Assembly (NCBI RefSeq): GCF_003350405.1
Contig: NZ_QQAW01000003.1
Span: 124,001 to 188,000, forward strand
Direction: 5' to 3'
Length of the DNA: 64,000 nucleotides
Source: Gluconacetobacter liquefaciens
GTDB lineage: Bacteria > Pseudomonadota > Alphaproteobacteria > Acetobacterales > Acetobacteraceae
The translations under genes were made by a program, and so were the position numbers. Positions 19,096 to 27,047 of this stretch are shown here, one piece after another (the first letter of the stretch is position 1; the number at the start of each line of letters is the position of its first letter). Under the pieces are notes generated by a model. It was not told the DNA's origin. It did no database searches and saw nothing but the letters and a program-made list of their open reading frames with translations.

Positions 19096-19814
19096 GCGCC
19101 CAGGAGTTCTGTGACCCATTGGGGGACCATGCGGGTCGCAGGGCCTACCAGCGTGCGGTCGAACAGGGTGGGGATCTGGGGCGCGTCCAGGTTGATGTCC
19201 ACCGTTTCTGCATGGTCGCGGACCTCGGCCACGAAGCCGGCGGCTGGATAAACCGTGCCGGAGGTGCCGATCGTCACGAAACGGTCGCAGCCGGCCAGGG
19301 CGGTTTGGATACGGTCCATATGAAGCGGCACTTCACCGAACCAGACGACATCGGGCCGCAGGGTGGGGCGGTGGCAGGCCGGGCACGGGGTGTCGGGCAG
19401 GCAGTCGTCCAGCCATTCGGGCGTGGCGCCGCAGGACGTGCAGCGGACCCGCCGTAATTCGCCATGCATATGCAGCACGTTGCGGCTGCCCGCGCGTTCG
19501 TGCAAATCGTCGATATTCTGGGTGACGATCAGGAGTTCGCCGTTCCAGCGCCCGTCATGCGCGGCTCGCTCCAGTTCTGCCAGGGCCAGATGGGCGGCGT
19601 TGGGCTGGACGCCCGCCAGTTCCGCGCGGCGTCCGTTATAGAAACGGTCGACCAGCATCGGGTCCCGGCGGAAGCCTTCCGGTGTGCAGACATCCTCGAT
19701 GTTATGTCGGCTCCACAGGCCGTCGGCATCACGGAACGTCTCCAGGCCGGATTCCCGGCTGATTCCGGCACCTGTCAGGACAACGATGCGTTCCGCTGGA
19801 TGATGCTGAGTCAT
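19092..19814 (-). CDS. cobB: NAD-dependent protein deacylase, sirtuin family
   Basis: A 240-residue Sir2 enzyme that removes acyl groups from lysines using NAD. Visible elements are the NAD-binding GAGISRESG at 15-23, TQNIDDLHERAG, the catalytic His in HMHGEL, and a zinc site from CTSC and CPAC. The ATG at 19814 is the natural start. It is cotranslated with the downstream UDG-like gene. In acetate-using bacteria sirtuins reactivate acetylated acetyl-CoA synthetase; that role here is only an inference. It lies downstream of the adhAB terminator, so probably has its own promoter. Confidence 0.93.
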   Translation of the reverse strand: MTQHHPAERIVVLTGAGISRESGLETFRDADGLWSRHNIEDVCTPEGFRRDPMLVDRFYNGRRAELAGVQPNAAHLALAELERAAHDGRWNGELLIVTQNIDDLHERAGSRNVLHMHGELRRVRCTSCGATPEWLDDCLPDTPCPACHRPTLRPDVVWFGEVPLHMDRIQTALAGCDRFVTIGTSGTVYPAAGFVAEVRDHAETVDINLDAPQIPTLFDRTLVGPATRMVPQWVTELLGA

Positions 19815-19844
19815 GTTTTATCTATGCCCGATCGCCGGACATAA

Positions 19845-19875
19845 GAAAACCGCCGCGGGGAGGCCCCGCGGCGGC
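19845..19875 (-). terminator. Rho-independent terminator of adhAB
   Basis: On the minus strand an eleven-base-pair GC stem (CCGCCGCGGGG with CCCCGCGGCGG, 19850-19860 and 19864-19874), three-base loop, is followed by TTTTCTT. It lies about 30 bases after the adhB stop and before cobB, separating the two units. Confidence 0.9.
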
Positions 19876-19905
19876 TGAAAAGAGACCTGGCTGGTCGGAC
19901 GCTGT

Positions 19906-21303
19906 TTACTGCGCCTCGTCCACCCCGGCATGGGTCTGCGGCGCGAAGGTCCAGCCTGCGCCATAGGGCTGCGGGTGCAGCAGCAGCCAGCCGCTGCTCG
20001 GCGCGCCGAAGCCGCCGCCCGAGATCGCCGCGCCGGTATCGCGCAGCTTGGCGACATCGGCCGCCGTGACGTTCGCCGGCGCATGGTTGCCCCATCCGGT
20101 CCGGATGAAGTTGACCACATCCGCGATCTGCTGGGCCGACAGCGTCTTACCGTAGCCCGGCATGGCCACCGCGGACGGCGCCCAGTTGGTCGGCGGCAGC
20201 ACGCCGCCATGGACGACCACATTGACCAGCGAGGTCGGGTTTTCCGTCGCGACGACGGGGTTGCCGGCCAGCGGCGGGAACATGCGGGCCACGCCGCCGC
20301 CGTCATTGCGATGGCAGATGGCGCATTCGCGCAGGTAGACTTCCGCGCCCGGAGACGAGGTGGTCTTGCCCGTGTTCAGCATGTCGGCGGTCGAGGCATC
20401 ATACGTGTAATTGCCCTGGGCCGGAGGAACCGGCGGCAGGCTCTTCAGGTATTTGGCCATCGCGCGCAGATCGTCGTCGGTGAAGTACTGGGTGCTCCAG
20501 CCCACCACGTCGGCCATGCCACCGAAGACGGCGGAATGATCGATACGACCCGTCTTGAGGAAGTAGTACAGATCGTCCTCGGACCAGCGGCCGATACCCA
20601 CCACCGGGTCGTTACGCAGGCTGGGCGCCACCCAATTGTCGATCGGCGCGCCGCCGGCCAGGAAGACCGGGCCGCCACTGGCATCGAGCGCCTTTTCCTG
20701 CATGGCAAAGCCGCGCGGGGTATGGCAGGCGCCGCAATGGCCCGGGCCGGTGACCAGATATTCACCGCGCGCCACGTCCGGATCGGTGCCGGCTGCGGGC
20801 TTGAATTCGGTCGGAGCTGGCGCGAACAGCGTGCGCCAGATCGCCAGCGGCCAGCGCATGGACATCGGCCACGAGATCTCGTTGGCGCGGTTGGGCTGGG
20901 CCACCGGCTTCACGCCATGCATGAAATACGCATAGAGCGCGCGCATGTCGTCCTGCGTCATGCGCGAGAAGGCCGGGTAGGGCATGGCCGGATACAGCGT
21001 CGAGCCGTCCTTGCGGATGCCGTGGCGGACCGCCTGGTCGAATTCCTCGAAGCTGTAGCCGCCGATGCCGTCGGAACTGGGCGTGATGTTGGTGGAATAG
21101 ATCGTGCCGATCGGGCTCTTGATCTCCAGACCACCCGCATAGGCCTGTCCGTGGAGGGCGGTGTGGCAGGCCACGCAGTCACCCAGGCGGGCGACATAGG
21201 CGCCCTTGTCGATCAGCGCCTGATCGGGCGCCTGAGCCATTGCAGCGGTGGCAAGGAGGCTGAACGCCGCCGTGCCGATCGCAACTTTAAGCCTGTTGAG
21301 CAT
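19906..21303 (-). CDS. adhB: Alcohol dehydrogenase cytochrome c subunit (subunit II)
   Basis: This is the tri-haem cytochrome that passes electrons from quinohaemoprotein AdhA to ubiquinone at the periplasmic side of the inner membrane. The 465-residue product has a signal peptide ending AMA-QAPDQ (about residue 23) and three CxxCH sites: C43-H47, C190-H194 and C327-H331. The start MLNRLKVAIG resembles known acetic acid bacterial AdhB; an ATG four codons upstream (21315) is possible. It follows adhA by 57 bases in one operon and is closed by a strong terminator. Codon use indicates high expression. Confidence 0.96.
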   Translation of the reverse strand: MLNRLKVAIGTAAFSLLATAAMAQAPDQALIDKGAYVARLGDCVACHTALHGQAYAGGLEIKSPIGTIYSTNITPSSDGIGGYSFEEFDQAVRHGIRKDGSTLYPAMPYPAFSRMTQDDMRALYAYFMHGVKPVAQPNRANEISWPMSMRWPLAIWRTLFAPAPTEFKPAAGTDPDVARGEYLVTGPGHCGACHTPRGFAMQEKALDASGGPVFLAGGAPIDNWVAPSLRNDPVVGIGRWSEDDLYYFLKTGRIDHSAVFGGMADVVGWSTQYFTDDDLRAMAKYLKSLPPVPPAQGNYTYDASTADMLNTGKTTSSPGAEVYLRECAICHRNDGGGVARMFPPLAGNPVVATENPTSLVNVVVHGGVLPPTNWAPSAVAMPGYGKTLSAQQIADVVNFIRTGWGNHAPANVTAADVAKLRDTGAAISGGGFGAPSSGWLLLHPQPYGAGWTFAPQTHAGVDEAQ

Positions 21304-21360
21304 TCTGTTCACCATGCGTCGCGTTGATGCGGAAAAAACGGAAGATCGAGCGGAAGTGCC

Positions 21361-23568
21361 TCATTGTGCGGGAATGCCTTCCGCGTTCTTCCGGGCATCA
21401 ACCTCCCTCTGGTAGGTCTCGTTGGCGCGCTTCAGCAGGAACTGCCGGATATCCTCGATCTGCTCGGGCGACATCGAGGAATCGAAGCGATCCATGCCGT
21501 AGGCCGTCAGAGCGCCGCGACCGACGACGTTATAGAACGCGTCCTGGTGGCGGATCGCACCGGACCAGCGCAGATCGGGCAGAACACCGCCGGCTTCGCC
21601 ATTGTCGCCATGGCAGGCCGCGCAATAGGTCTGGAACTGGAAGTAGCCGTTATCCGTCCGCTTCTCGTCGAATTCGGCGGGCGGCTTGACCGGCAGGTAG
21701 CCCTTGTCGTTCTGCGGGGGCAGCTTGGCCTTGCCGTCGAGCGAGAAGGCGATGACGCGGGAATGGTTGACGGTCCAGCCGCTGGTGCGCGCAAGCCCGC
21801 CCAGGAAGAACGGATAGATGCCGCCCCAGCCCACTTCGACGGCGACATACTGCTTGCCGTTCGCCAGGTAGGTGACCGGCGGCGCGATGATGCCGCTCTG
21901 GGCCGCGAAGCTGAACAGGTCGTTGCCGTTCGTGGCGTCGTAGGCGTGGAATTCGCCGTTCGCCAGGCCCTGGAACAGAAGGTCGCCGCCGGTGGCCACG
22001 ATGCCGCCGTTCCACGGTCCCTTGTGATCGACGCGGAAGGCTTCCTGCTGCTTGATCGGATCCCAGGCCACGATCCAGCCCTTCAGGTCCTTGATGAAGG
22101 CGTCCTTGGCGTCCTGCTTGTCGGGCAGGCCGACCTTGTTCATGTCGAGGCCGAGATTCCAGCTGTCCGGGTGGGCTTTGAAGCCGCCGACCTGGTTGGA
22201 ATACACGAACGGAACCTGCTGCGCCGGGATGTAGACCAGGCCGGTGCGCGGGCTAAAGGCCATTGCCGCGAAATTATGACCGCCCAGGTCGCCGGGGATG
22301 CCGTACCAGTCCTTGCCGGTGAGGGTCCACAGGGCTTCCGGATTATAGATCGGCCGGCCGGTCTTCGGGTCCAGGCCGCTGGCCCAGTTCACGTAGACGT
22401 AGTTCTTGCCCGACAGGAACTCGCCGGTCTTGGCGTCGATGACGTAGAAGAAGCCGTTCTTGGGCGCATGCACGATGACGTGGCGCATTTCGCCATTGAT
22501 CGGCAGGTCGAGGGTCATGATCTGCTGGACCGAGGTGAAATCCCACTGGTCCATCGGCGTTTCCTGGAAGTGCCAGACATATTCGCCGGTATCGGGCTTG
22601 ATCGCCACGATGCTGCCCAGGAAGAAATTGTCGCCCTTGCCGTCGGAGCGGAACTTGTAGTTCCACGGCGAGCCGTTGCCGACGCCCAGATAGACCAGGT
22701 CGGTCACCGGGTCGTAGACGATCGAGTCCCACACGGTGCCGCCGCCGCCCTGCTTGGTCCAGGCGCCGGTGGGGCTCCAGGTCTGGTAAGCCTTGTTCAT
22801 CAGCACGCTATCGGACGCGGCGTGATCGGGCTTGTTCTCGGGATTCGGAACGGTGAAGAAGCGCCAGTCGAGCTTGCCAGTCTCGGCGTCGAAGGCCGAG
22901 ACGAAGCCGCGGGCGCCGAACTCCGCGCCACCATTGCCGATAATGACACGGCCGCGGGCGATGCGCGGCGCGCCGTCAACCGTATAGGAGCGCTGATGGC
23001 CCAGTGCGGCGTCGGTGGGGATGGTGTTGACGCTCCAGACCAGCTTGCCGGTCTTGGCATCCAGCGCGATCAGGCGGCCGTCGAACGTGCCGAAATAGAC
23101 CTTGCCGTTCCAGTAGGCCGCGCCACGATTGACGGTATCGCAGCAGCCCTTGTCGGCGATGTTGCCGGGCACGCGCGGGTCGTACGCCCAAAGCAGCTTG
23201 CCCGTGGCTGCATCGAGGGCCTTCATCTTGCTCCAGTTCGTCGTTGCGTACATGACGCCGTTGACGACGAGCGGTGTGCCTTCCTGGCCGCGATTGGTGT
23301 CCAGATCGTAATACCAGGCCAGCTTCAGATTGCCGACATTAGAGCGGTTGATCTGGTCGAGCGGGCTATAGCGCTGCTCGGAATAGGTCCGGCCGTATGT
23401 CATCCAGTCGCCAGGATGGTCATCGGCATGGATGATCGCCTCTCCTGTATCGTTTGCAACAGGGTCAGCCGCAATGGCGGCATAGCCGCACAGTGTGACG
23501 GCGCATATCGTTCCGGCGGCAAGCGTTCCTCGCAGAGAACGTCCTTTCCGGAAAGCAGCTCGCATCAT
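21361..23568 (-). CDS. adhA: PQQ-dependent alcohol dehydrogenase, quinohaemoprotein subunit I
   Basis: This periplasmic enzyme oxidises ethanol to acetaldehyde with pyrroloquinoline quinone and haem c, the first step of acetic acid production. The 735-residue product has a Tat/Sec-like signal peptide (about 1-33, ending AAIAA), an eight-bladed propeller with many W-motifs (for example GKLLWAYDP, GKLVWSVN), the vicinal disulfide C142-C143 (DKGCCDT), and a C-terminal cytochrome domain with CAACH at 649-653. ATG 23568 follows GAGGA at 8 bases; the adjacent ATG 23565 is equivalent. The frame is open 95 codons upstream, but that stretch is the leader. adhB follows in the same operon; a third subunit gene is not here. 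Confidence 0.97.
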   Translation of the reverse strand: MMRAAFRKGRSLRGTLAAGTICAVTLCGYAAIAADPVANDTGEAIIHADDHPGDWMTYGRTYSEQRYSPLDQINRSNVGNLKLAWYYDLDTNRGQEGTPLVVNGVMYATTNWSKMKALDAATGKLLWAYDPRVPGNIADKGCCDTVNRGAAYWNGKVYFGTFDGRLIALDAKTGKLVWSVNTIPTDAALGHQRSYTVDGAPRIARGRVIIGNGGAEFGARGFVSAFDAETGKLDWRFFTVPNPENKPDHAASDSVLMNKAYQTWSPTGAWTKQGGGGTVWDSIVYDPVTDLVYLGVGNGSPWNYKFRSDGKGDNFFLGSIVAIKPDTGEYVWHFQETPMDQWDFTSVQQIMTLDLPINGEMRHVIVHAPKNGFFYVIDAKTGEFLSGKNYVYVNWASGLDPKTGRPIYNPEALWTLTGKDWYGIPGDLGGHNFAAMAFSPRTGLVYIPAQQVPFVYSNQVGGFKAHPDSWNLGLDMNKVGLPDKQDAKDAFIKDLKGWIVAWDPIKQQEAFRVDHKGPWNGGIVATGGDLLFQGLANGEFHAYDATNGNDLFSFAAQSGIIAPPVTYLANGKQYVAVEVGWGGIYPFFLGGLARTSGWTVNHSRVIAFSLDGKAKLPPQNDKGYLPVKPPAEFDEKRTDNGYFQFQTYCAACHGDNGEAGGVLPDLRWSGAIRHQDAFYNVVGRGALTAYGMDRFDSSMSPEQIEDIRQFLLKRANETYQREVDARKNAEGIPAQ

Positions 23569-23812
23569 GTCCGATGTCCTCGTGACAATAGAAAATATAG
23601 CCCGACAGCCCCGGTCCTTGACCGGGAGGAAGCAGGCCCACGGCGACCATACTGGGGCTGTAAATTCAGTCTTCTGACGATTTTGTGTGCTCCGGGAGGC
23701 GTGCCCTGACACATCGGGATGTGATGGGGTGTCACGGAACCCGTGACGTAAGAGCATGTTGCGGCTCATCAGACTGATTTTATGCCTTTTTTTTACAGTC
23801 GGTCGGGGATGT

Positions 23813-23840
23813 ATAATATATTTCCGGTCTCTGGGCGCAA
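23813..23840 (-). promoter_or_regulatory. Likely adhA promoter
   Basis: On the minus strand, TTGCGC (23840-23835) and TATTAT (23818-23813) are separated by 16 bases, a plausible sigma70 promoter. It would give a leader of roughly 240 bases to the adhA ATG. The -35 edge touches the palindrome at 23840-23859. Confidence 0.5.
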
Positions 23841-23859
23841 CATTAATATGCATTAATGT
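23840..23859. promoter_or_regulatory. 20-base palindrome abutting the adhA -35, candidate operator
   Basis: ACATTAATATGCATTAATGT is a perfect inverted repeat (eight-base arms around ATGC) and also contains a direct repeat CATTAAT spaced one helical turn (10 bases). It sits at about -36 to -55 relative to the predicted adhA start, the position of an activator site, in an AT-rich patch that stands out from the GC-rich genome. The binding protein is unknown. Confidence 0.5.
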
Positions 23860-23940
23860 AATTAAATATATTCATAATTCGGATGAAATTGGGTGTCGGG
23901 TTTTCGGCGGAACCGGAATTGAGGGCGGACGAGAATCCTG

Positions 23941-24483
23941 TCACCTGGCCAGATCGTACTCCGCTAGACTTTCATAAACGGGCTCGTCTGTGCCGCGCAG
24001 CGATCGGAAAAGGGTCAGGCGCGGGACCTCGATGGGCGGAAGGGGCAGGGGGGACCAGCGGGCCAGCCAGGAAGCGAGCAGGTCGGGTGCCGGTGAGGTG
24101 ATTGCGCCGATGGTGATGTGCGGCATGAAGCGCCTGCGTTCGATTTCCATGCCTGCCGAGCGGCGCAGAGCGGTATCGACCTTGCGGTGCAAATGCAGCA
24201 GGGGATCGCTGCGTTCGATTCCGATCCAGAGGGTTTGCCGGCCGTCATCGTGCTGGAAGACACCCGGCGCTTCCGGCCGCAGGATGATGCTCGGAGCGCG
24301 GATGGCCGAGAGGGCCATGTCGATGTCCTCGAGCCGGTCACGGCCGGAGACCTCGCCGAGGAAGCGAAGCGTGACGTGACAGGTGGCGGGATCGGCCCAT
24401 CGCACACCAGCGAGGCTGCCGCGCATGGCGGCAATGGCGTCGCTGAGGGGCGATCCGACACCGAGGGCGATGAAAAGTCTCAC
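23941..24483 (-). CDS. thpR: RNA 2',3'-cyclic phosphodiesterase (2H family)
   Basis: A 180-residue 2H phosphoesterase, formerly called 2'-5' RNA ligase (LigT). The two catalytic HxTx motifs are visible: HVTL at 36-39 and HITI at 122-125. Such enzymes open 2',3'-cyclic phosphate ends; the cellular substrate is unclear. The start is a GTG at 24483, with AGGAAG seven bases upstream. The gene ends 372 bases before adhA on the same strand, with the adhA promoter between, so the two are probably separate units. It diverges from the Bax-inhibitor-1 gene. Confidence 0.9.
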   Translation of the reverse strand: MRLFIALGVGSPLSDAIAAMRGSLAGVRWADPATCHVTLRFLGEVSGRDRLEDIDMALSAIRAPSIILRPEAPGVFQHDDGRQTLWIGIERSDPLLHLHRKVDTALRRSAGMEIERRRFMPHITIGAITSPAPDLLASWLARWSPLPLPPIEVPRLTLFRSLRGTDEPVYESLAEYDLAR

Positions 24484-24677
24484 GGTCGTGCTTCCTGCAT
24501 GTGGAAGGTTTTCGCTCGTCCTTCCGTTGCCTTATAGTATGCGTCGTTATGGTGTGAGCGAGCCTATCTTGCGGAAAAGTCATCCGGAAACGAGACGATT
24601 TTCCTTGAAATGTCGTCGGCTCCTCCCACATCTCAGCTATGTTGTGTCCGGAATTGCCCGGACAAAGGAAGGATGTC

Positions 24678-25460
24678 ATGGCTTTCAGCCCGGATTTTCG
24701 AACAATGTCCCGACCCGCAGGCACCGGGGTCGGCGCTGGAGTCATCGACCAGGGGCTGCGTGCCTATATGCTCCGGGTCTATAACTGGATGGCGTCAGGA
24801 CTGGTGCTGACCGGGCTTGTGGCCTATCTGGTCGCCAACACGAGCCTGCGGGGCGCGTTCTTTGCCGAAATGCTGATGCCCAACGGTGGTGTGGCCGTGC
24901 GGCCGACCGGGCTAGGCATGCTGGCGATGTTCGCGCCGCTGGGCTTTGTCCTGGTCATGTCGCTGGGGGTGAACCGGCTGTCGCGGCAGGCGGTGCAGAT
25001 GCTGTTCTGGGCGTTCTGTGCCGTCATGGGCGCCAGTCTGTCCAGTATTCTTCTGACCTTCACCGGCGTTTCGGTGGTGCGCGTGTTCTTTGTGACGGCC
25101 GGCACGTTCTCGGCCATGTCGATCTGGGGGTATGTGACCCGTACCGACCTGACGCGCTTCGGCTCGTTCCTGATCATGGGCCTGTTCGGGCTGGTGATCG
25201 CGGGGGTGGTCAATCTGTTCCTGCACAGCCCGATGGTCTATATGCTGTACAGCGTCGTCGGCGTGTTCATCTTTATCGGCCTGACTGCGTTCGACACGCA
25301 GCGGATCAAGATGACGTATCAGCAGTTCGCCTATTACGACGGGCCGGACGGTGCGGCCAAGCGGGCGGTTTATGATGCCTTGTCGCTGTATCTGAACTTC
25401 ATCAACCTCTTTCAGTTTCTCTTGCAGTTCATGGGTGTGCGTAACAACCAGAACAATTGA
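24678..25460 (+). CDS. Bax inhibitor-1/YccA family membrane protein
   Basis: A 260-residue inner-membrane protein with seven predicted helices and BI-1 family features: GVGAGVIDQGLRAYMLRVYNWM-like N-terminal segment, then FIGLTAFDTQRIK near the C-terminus, whose acidic residue is conserved in the family. Relatives include E. coli YbhL and YccA; some leak calcium or modulate FtsH. ATG 24678 is preceded by AAGGAAGGA. It is monocistronic, ended by a clear intrinsic terminator, and divergent from thpR. Confidence 0.9.
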   Translation: MAFSPDFRTMSRPAGTGVGAGVIDQGLRAYMLRVYNWMASGLVLTGLVAYLVANTSLRGAFFAEMLMPNGGVAVRPTGLGMLAMFAPLGFVLVMSLGVNRLSRQAVQMLFWAFCAVMGASLSSILLTFTGVSVVRVFFVTAGTFSAMSIWGYVTRTDLTRFGSFLIMGLFGLVIAGVVNLFLHSPMVYMLYSVVGVFIFIGLTAFDTQRIKMTYQQFAYYDGPDGAAKRAVYDALSLYLNFINLFQFLLQFMGVRNNQNN

Positions 25461-25500
25461 GATTACTCGAATCGTTTCCGGATCGTGTGCGACGATCCAG

Positions 25501-25528
25501 GCCCTGCCGAAAGGCGGGGCTTTTTTTT
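25501..25528 (+). terminator. Rho-independent terminator after the Bax-inhibitor-1 gene
   Basis: GCCCTGCC pairs with GGCGGGGC (one G-T pair) across a GAAA tetraloop and is followed by eight T residues, 40 bases after the stop codon. Confidence 0.93.
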
Positions 25529-26118
25529 ATCCGTCGCCGATCGAAGCCGAAAAATCAGGCCGGTGGTGACGAGCGGTGTGAAATTTCGGCCAAAATAAGA
25601 CTTATTCTTCCAGGGAAAGAGTGAGATGACGCGGATGTGATGTTGGGCATCTCATTCCATCCGATTGAAATAAAACAAATTAATGCTGTTGGTTTGGTCT
25701 GATTGAAATGATCTGAAACATTATGTGAAGGCTTGCTTGTGAGGTCCTTCCGGTCGGATAAGGCGGTAAGAGAACTATGAACGAAAGGATAGCTGCGCAG
25801 ACAGGACGCTCGAGGCACGCGGCGGCACATGAGGCCCGGTCTGGTTCGGTGGGATGGAAAATACGTATGACCATTCCGATCCTTGATCAGGATCAAGGCC
25901 AAGAAGCCGACGAAAACTCATGACGGGATCGATCCGGCGAAGGCCTCCTATTCCAAGAGGGAGGTAGACGGCGGTTGGATATCAACGGATGTAACATACG
26001 GCGAGAGACCCACACCGGGATTCGCGGCAGACGTGAAGCATGGCCGTTGTTGCTTTGGGGGCCCGTGAACGAAGCGAGCATATGAGCAAGGGTGATGTCG
26101 AAACCAACGAGGCGTGAG
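25529..26118 (+). other. Long intergenic region upstream of cyoABCD
   Basis: About 590 bases without a convincing gene. The first part (25590-25730) is AT-rich and contains AATAAG-A-CTTATT (25594-25606) and several TTGAAA/TTGGTC hexamers, but I cannot fix a promoter. The middle holds the FNR-type box at 25883-25896. Short open frames here (for example 25883-26068) have no homology or ribosome site. The length suggests a long leader or several promoters for the cyo operon. Confidence 0.5.
25883..25896. promoter_or_regulatory. FNR/CRP-family box upstream of cyo operon
   Basis: TTGATCAGGATCAA matches the FNR consensus TTGAT-N4-ATCAA perfectly, and the symmetry extends outward to CCTTGATC/GATCAAGG (25881-25898). 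It lies about 220 bases upstream of the cyoA ATG. In E. coli FNR represses cyo; here the sign of control depends on the unmapped transcription start. Confidence 0.7.
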
Positions 26119-27042
26119 ATGAAGAAAAAAATCTTGCCAAGATTATCGAGTTTATTGTGTTTGTCCTCAGCGTTCCTCTTGGCGGGATGTGACTGGGCAC
26201 TGTTCGATCCGAAGGGTACTGTCGGTGCCCAGGAGAAGAGCCTGATCCTGACCTCGACCTATGCGATGCTGCTTGTGGTCGTGCCGGTCATCGTTCTGAC
26301 GCTGCTGTTTGCATGGCAGTATCGTCATTCGAACACGAGTGCCGAATACCTGCCGAAATGGTCGCATTCGAACAAGATTGAAGTGGTGATCTGGGTTGTT
26401 CCGTCCCTGATCATTCTCTTCCTGGCAGTGCTGACCTACCAGACCTGTCATTCTCTGGACCCCTACCGTCCGCTTGAAGAAGAAGCCAACGTGAAGCCTA
26501 TTCACGTCGAGGTTGTCGCGCTGGACTGGAAGTGGCTGTTCATCTACCCCGACGAGGGGATCGCGACCGTCAACCAGCTGGCCTTCCCGGTGAATACGCC
26601 GGTTGACTTCCGGATCACGTCCGACGCGGTGATGAACTCGTTCTTCATTCCGCAGCTTGGCTCGCAGATCTACGCGATGGCCGGCATGCAGACCCAGTTG
26701 CACCTCGTGGCCAATACGGCCGGCAACTACCTGGGCGAGTCCGCGAATTTCAGCGGCCGGGGCTTCTCGGACATGCGCTTCCGTGCGCTGGCGCTGAGCA
26801 ACGACGATTACGCAGCCTGGGTCCAGAAGGTGAAGGCGGCGTCCGAGCAGCTCGACAACTCGAACTATTCGAAGCTGGCCGCGCCCAGCGAGGCGAATCC
26901 GGTCGAGTATTTCTCGCATGCGGAACCTGGCCTGTTCGACCAGATCGTGGCCAAGTACAATAATGGCATGGTCATGGATAAGAGCACGGGCAAGATGTTG
27001 CATGTGCAGTCCGCGATGTCCGACATGAATATGAAGGAATAG
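26119..27042 (+). CDS. cyoA: Cytochrome bo3-type ubiquinol oxidase subunit II
   Basis: A lipoprotein subunit of the terminal ubiquinol oxidase. The 307-residue product has a lipobox LLAGC with C24 as lipidated cysteine, two membrane helices (about 45-65 and 90-110) and a periplasmic cupredoxin domain. CuA ligands are absent and [13 protein letters not shown] is present, as in quinol rather than cytochrome c oxidases. ATG 26119 has GAGG six bases upstream; ATG 26095 is an alternative that would extend the leader. Heme type (o or a) cannot be told; acetic acid bacteria have both bo3 and ba3 forms of this enzyme. First gene of cyoABCD. Confidence 0.95.
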   Translation: MKKKILPRLSSLLCLSSAFLLAGCDWALFDPKGTVGAQEKSLILTSTYAMLLVVVPVIVLTLLFAWQYRHSNTSAEYLPKWSHSNKIEVVIWVVPSLIILFLAVLTYQTCHSLDPYRPLEEEANVKPIHVEVVALDWKWLFIYPDEGIATVNQLAFPVNTPVDFRITSDAVMNSFFIPQLGSQIYAMAGMQTQLHLVANTAGNYLGESANFSGRGFSDMRFRALALSNDDYAAWVQKVKAASEQLDNSNYSKLAAPSEANPVEYFSHAEPGLFDQIVAKYNNGMVMDKSTGKMLHVQSAMSDMNMKE

Positions 27043-27047
27043 GACCG

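Larger units (their letters stand above)
23569..23940 (-). other. adhA upstream region: long structured leader and AT-rich promoter
   Basis: No gene is supported here. Read on the minus strand, the distal part (about 23760-23880) is strikingly AT-rich and holds the promoter and palindrome listed separately. The leader, about 240 bases, contains several inverted repeats: CACATC/GATGTG (23710-23723), GTCACGG/CCGTGAC (23731-23747), ACAGCCCC/GGGGCTGT (23605-23612 and 23654-23661) and CCCGGT/ACCGGG (23610-23626), the last 40-60 bases before the adhA start. An eight-base T-run (23787-23794 on the plus strand) also lies in it. Confidence 0.55.

Noticed and set aside
25777..25791. 15-base identity ATGAACGAAAGGATA shared with 43164-43178
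   Set aside because: In 64 kb a few 15-base matches are expected by chance; the flanks differ and both lie in gaps with no shared neighbour type.
25883..26068. Short open frame before cyoA
   Set aside because: It starts with a non-ATG codon inside the FNR box, has no ribosome site and no recognisable sequence.
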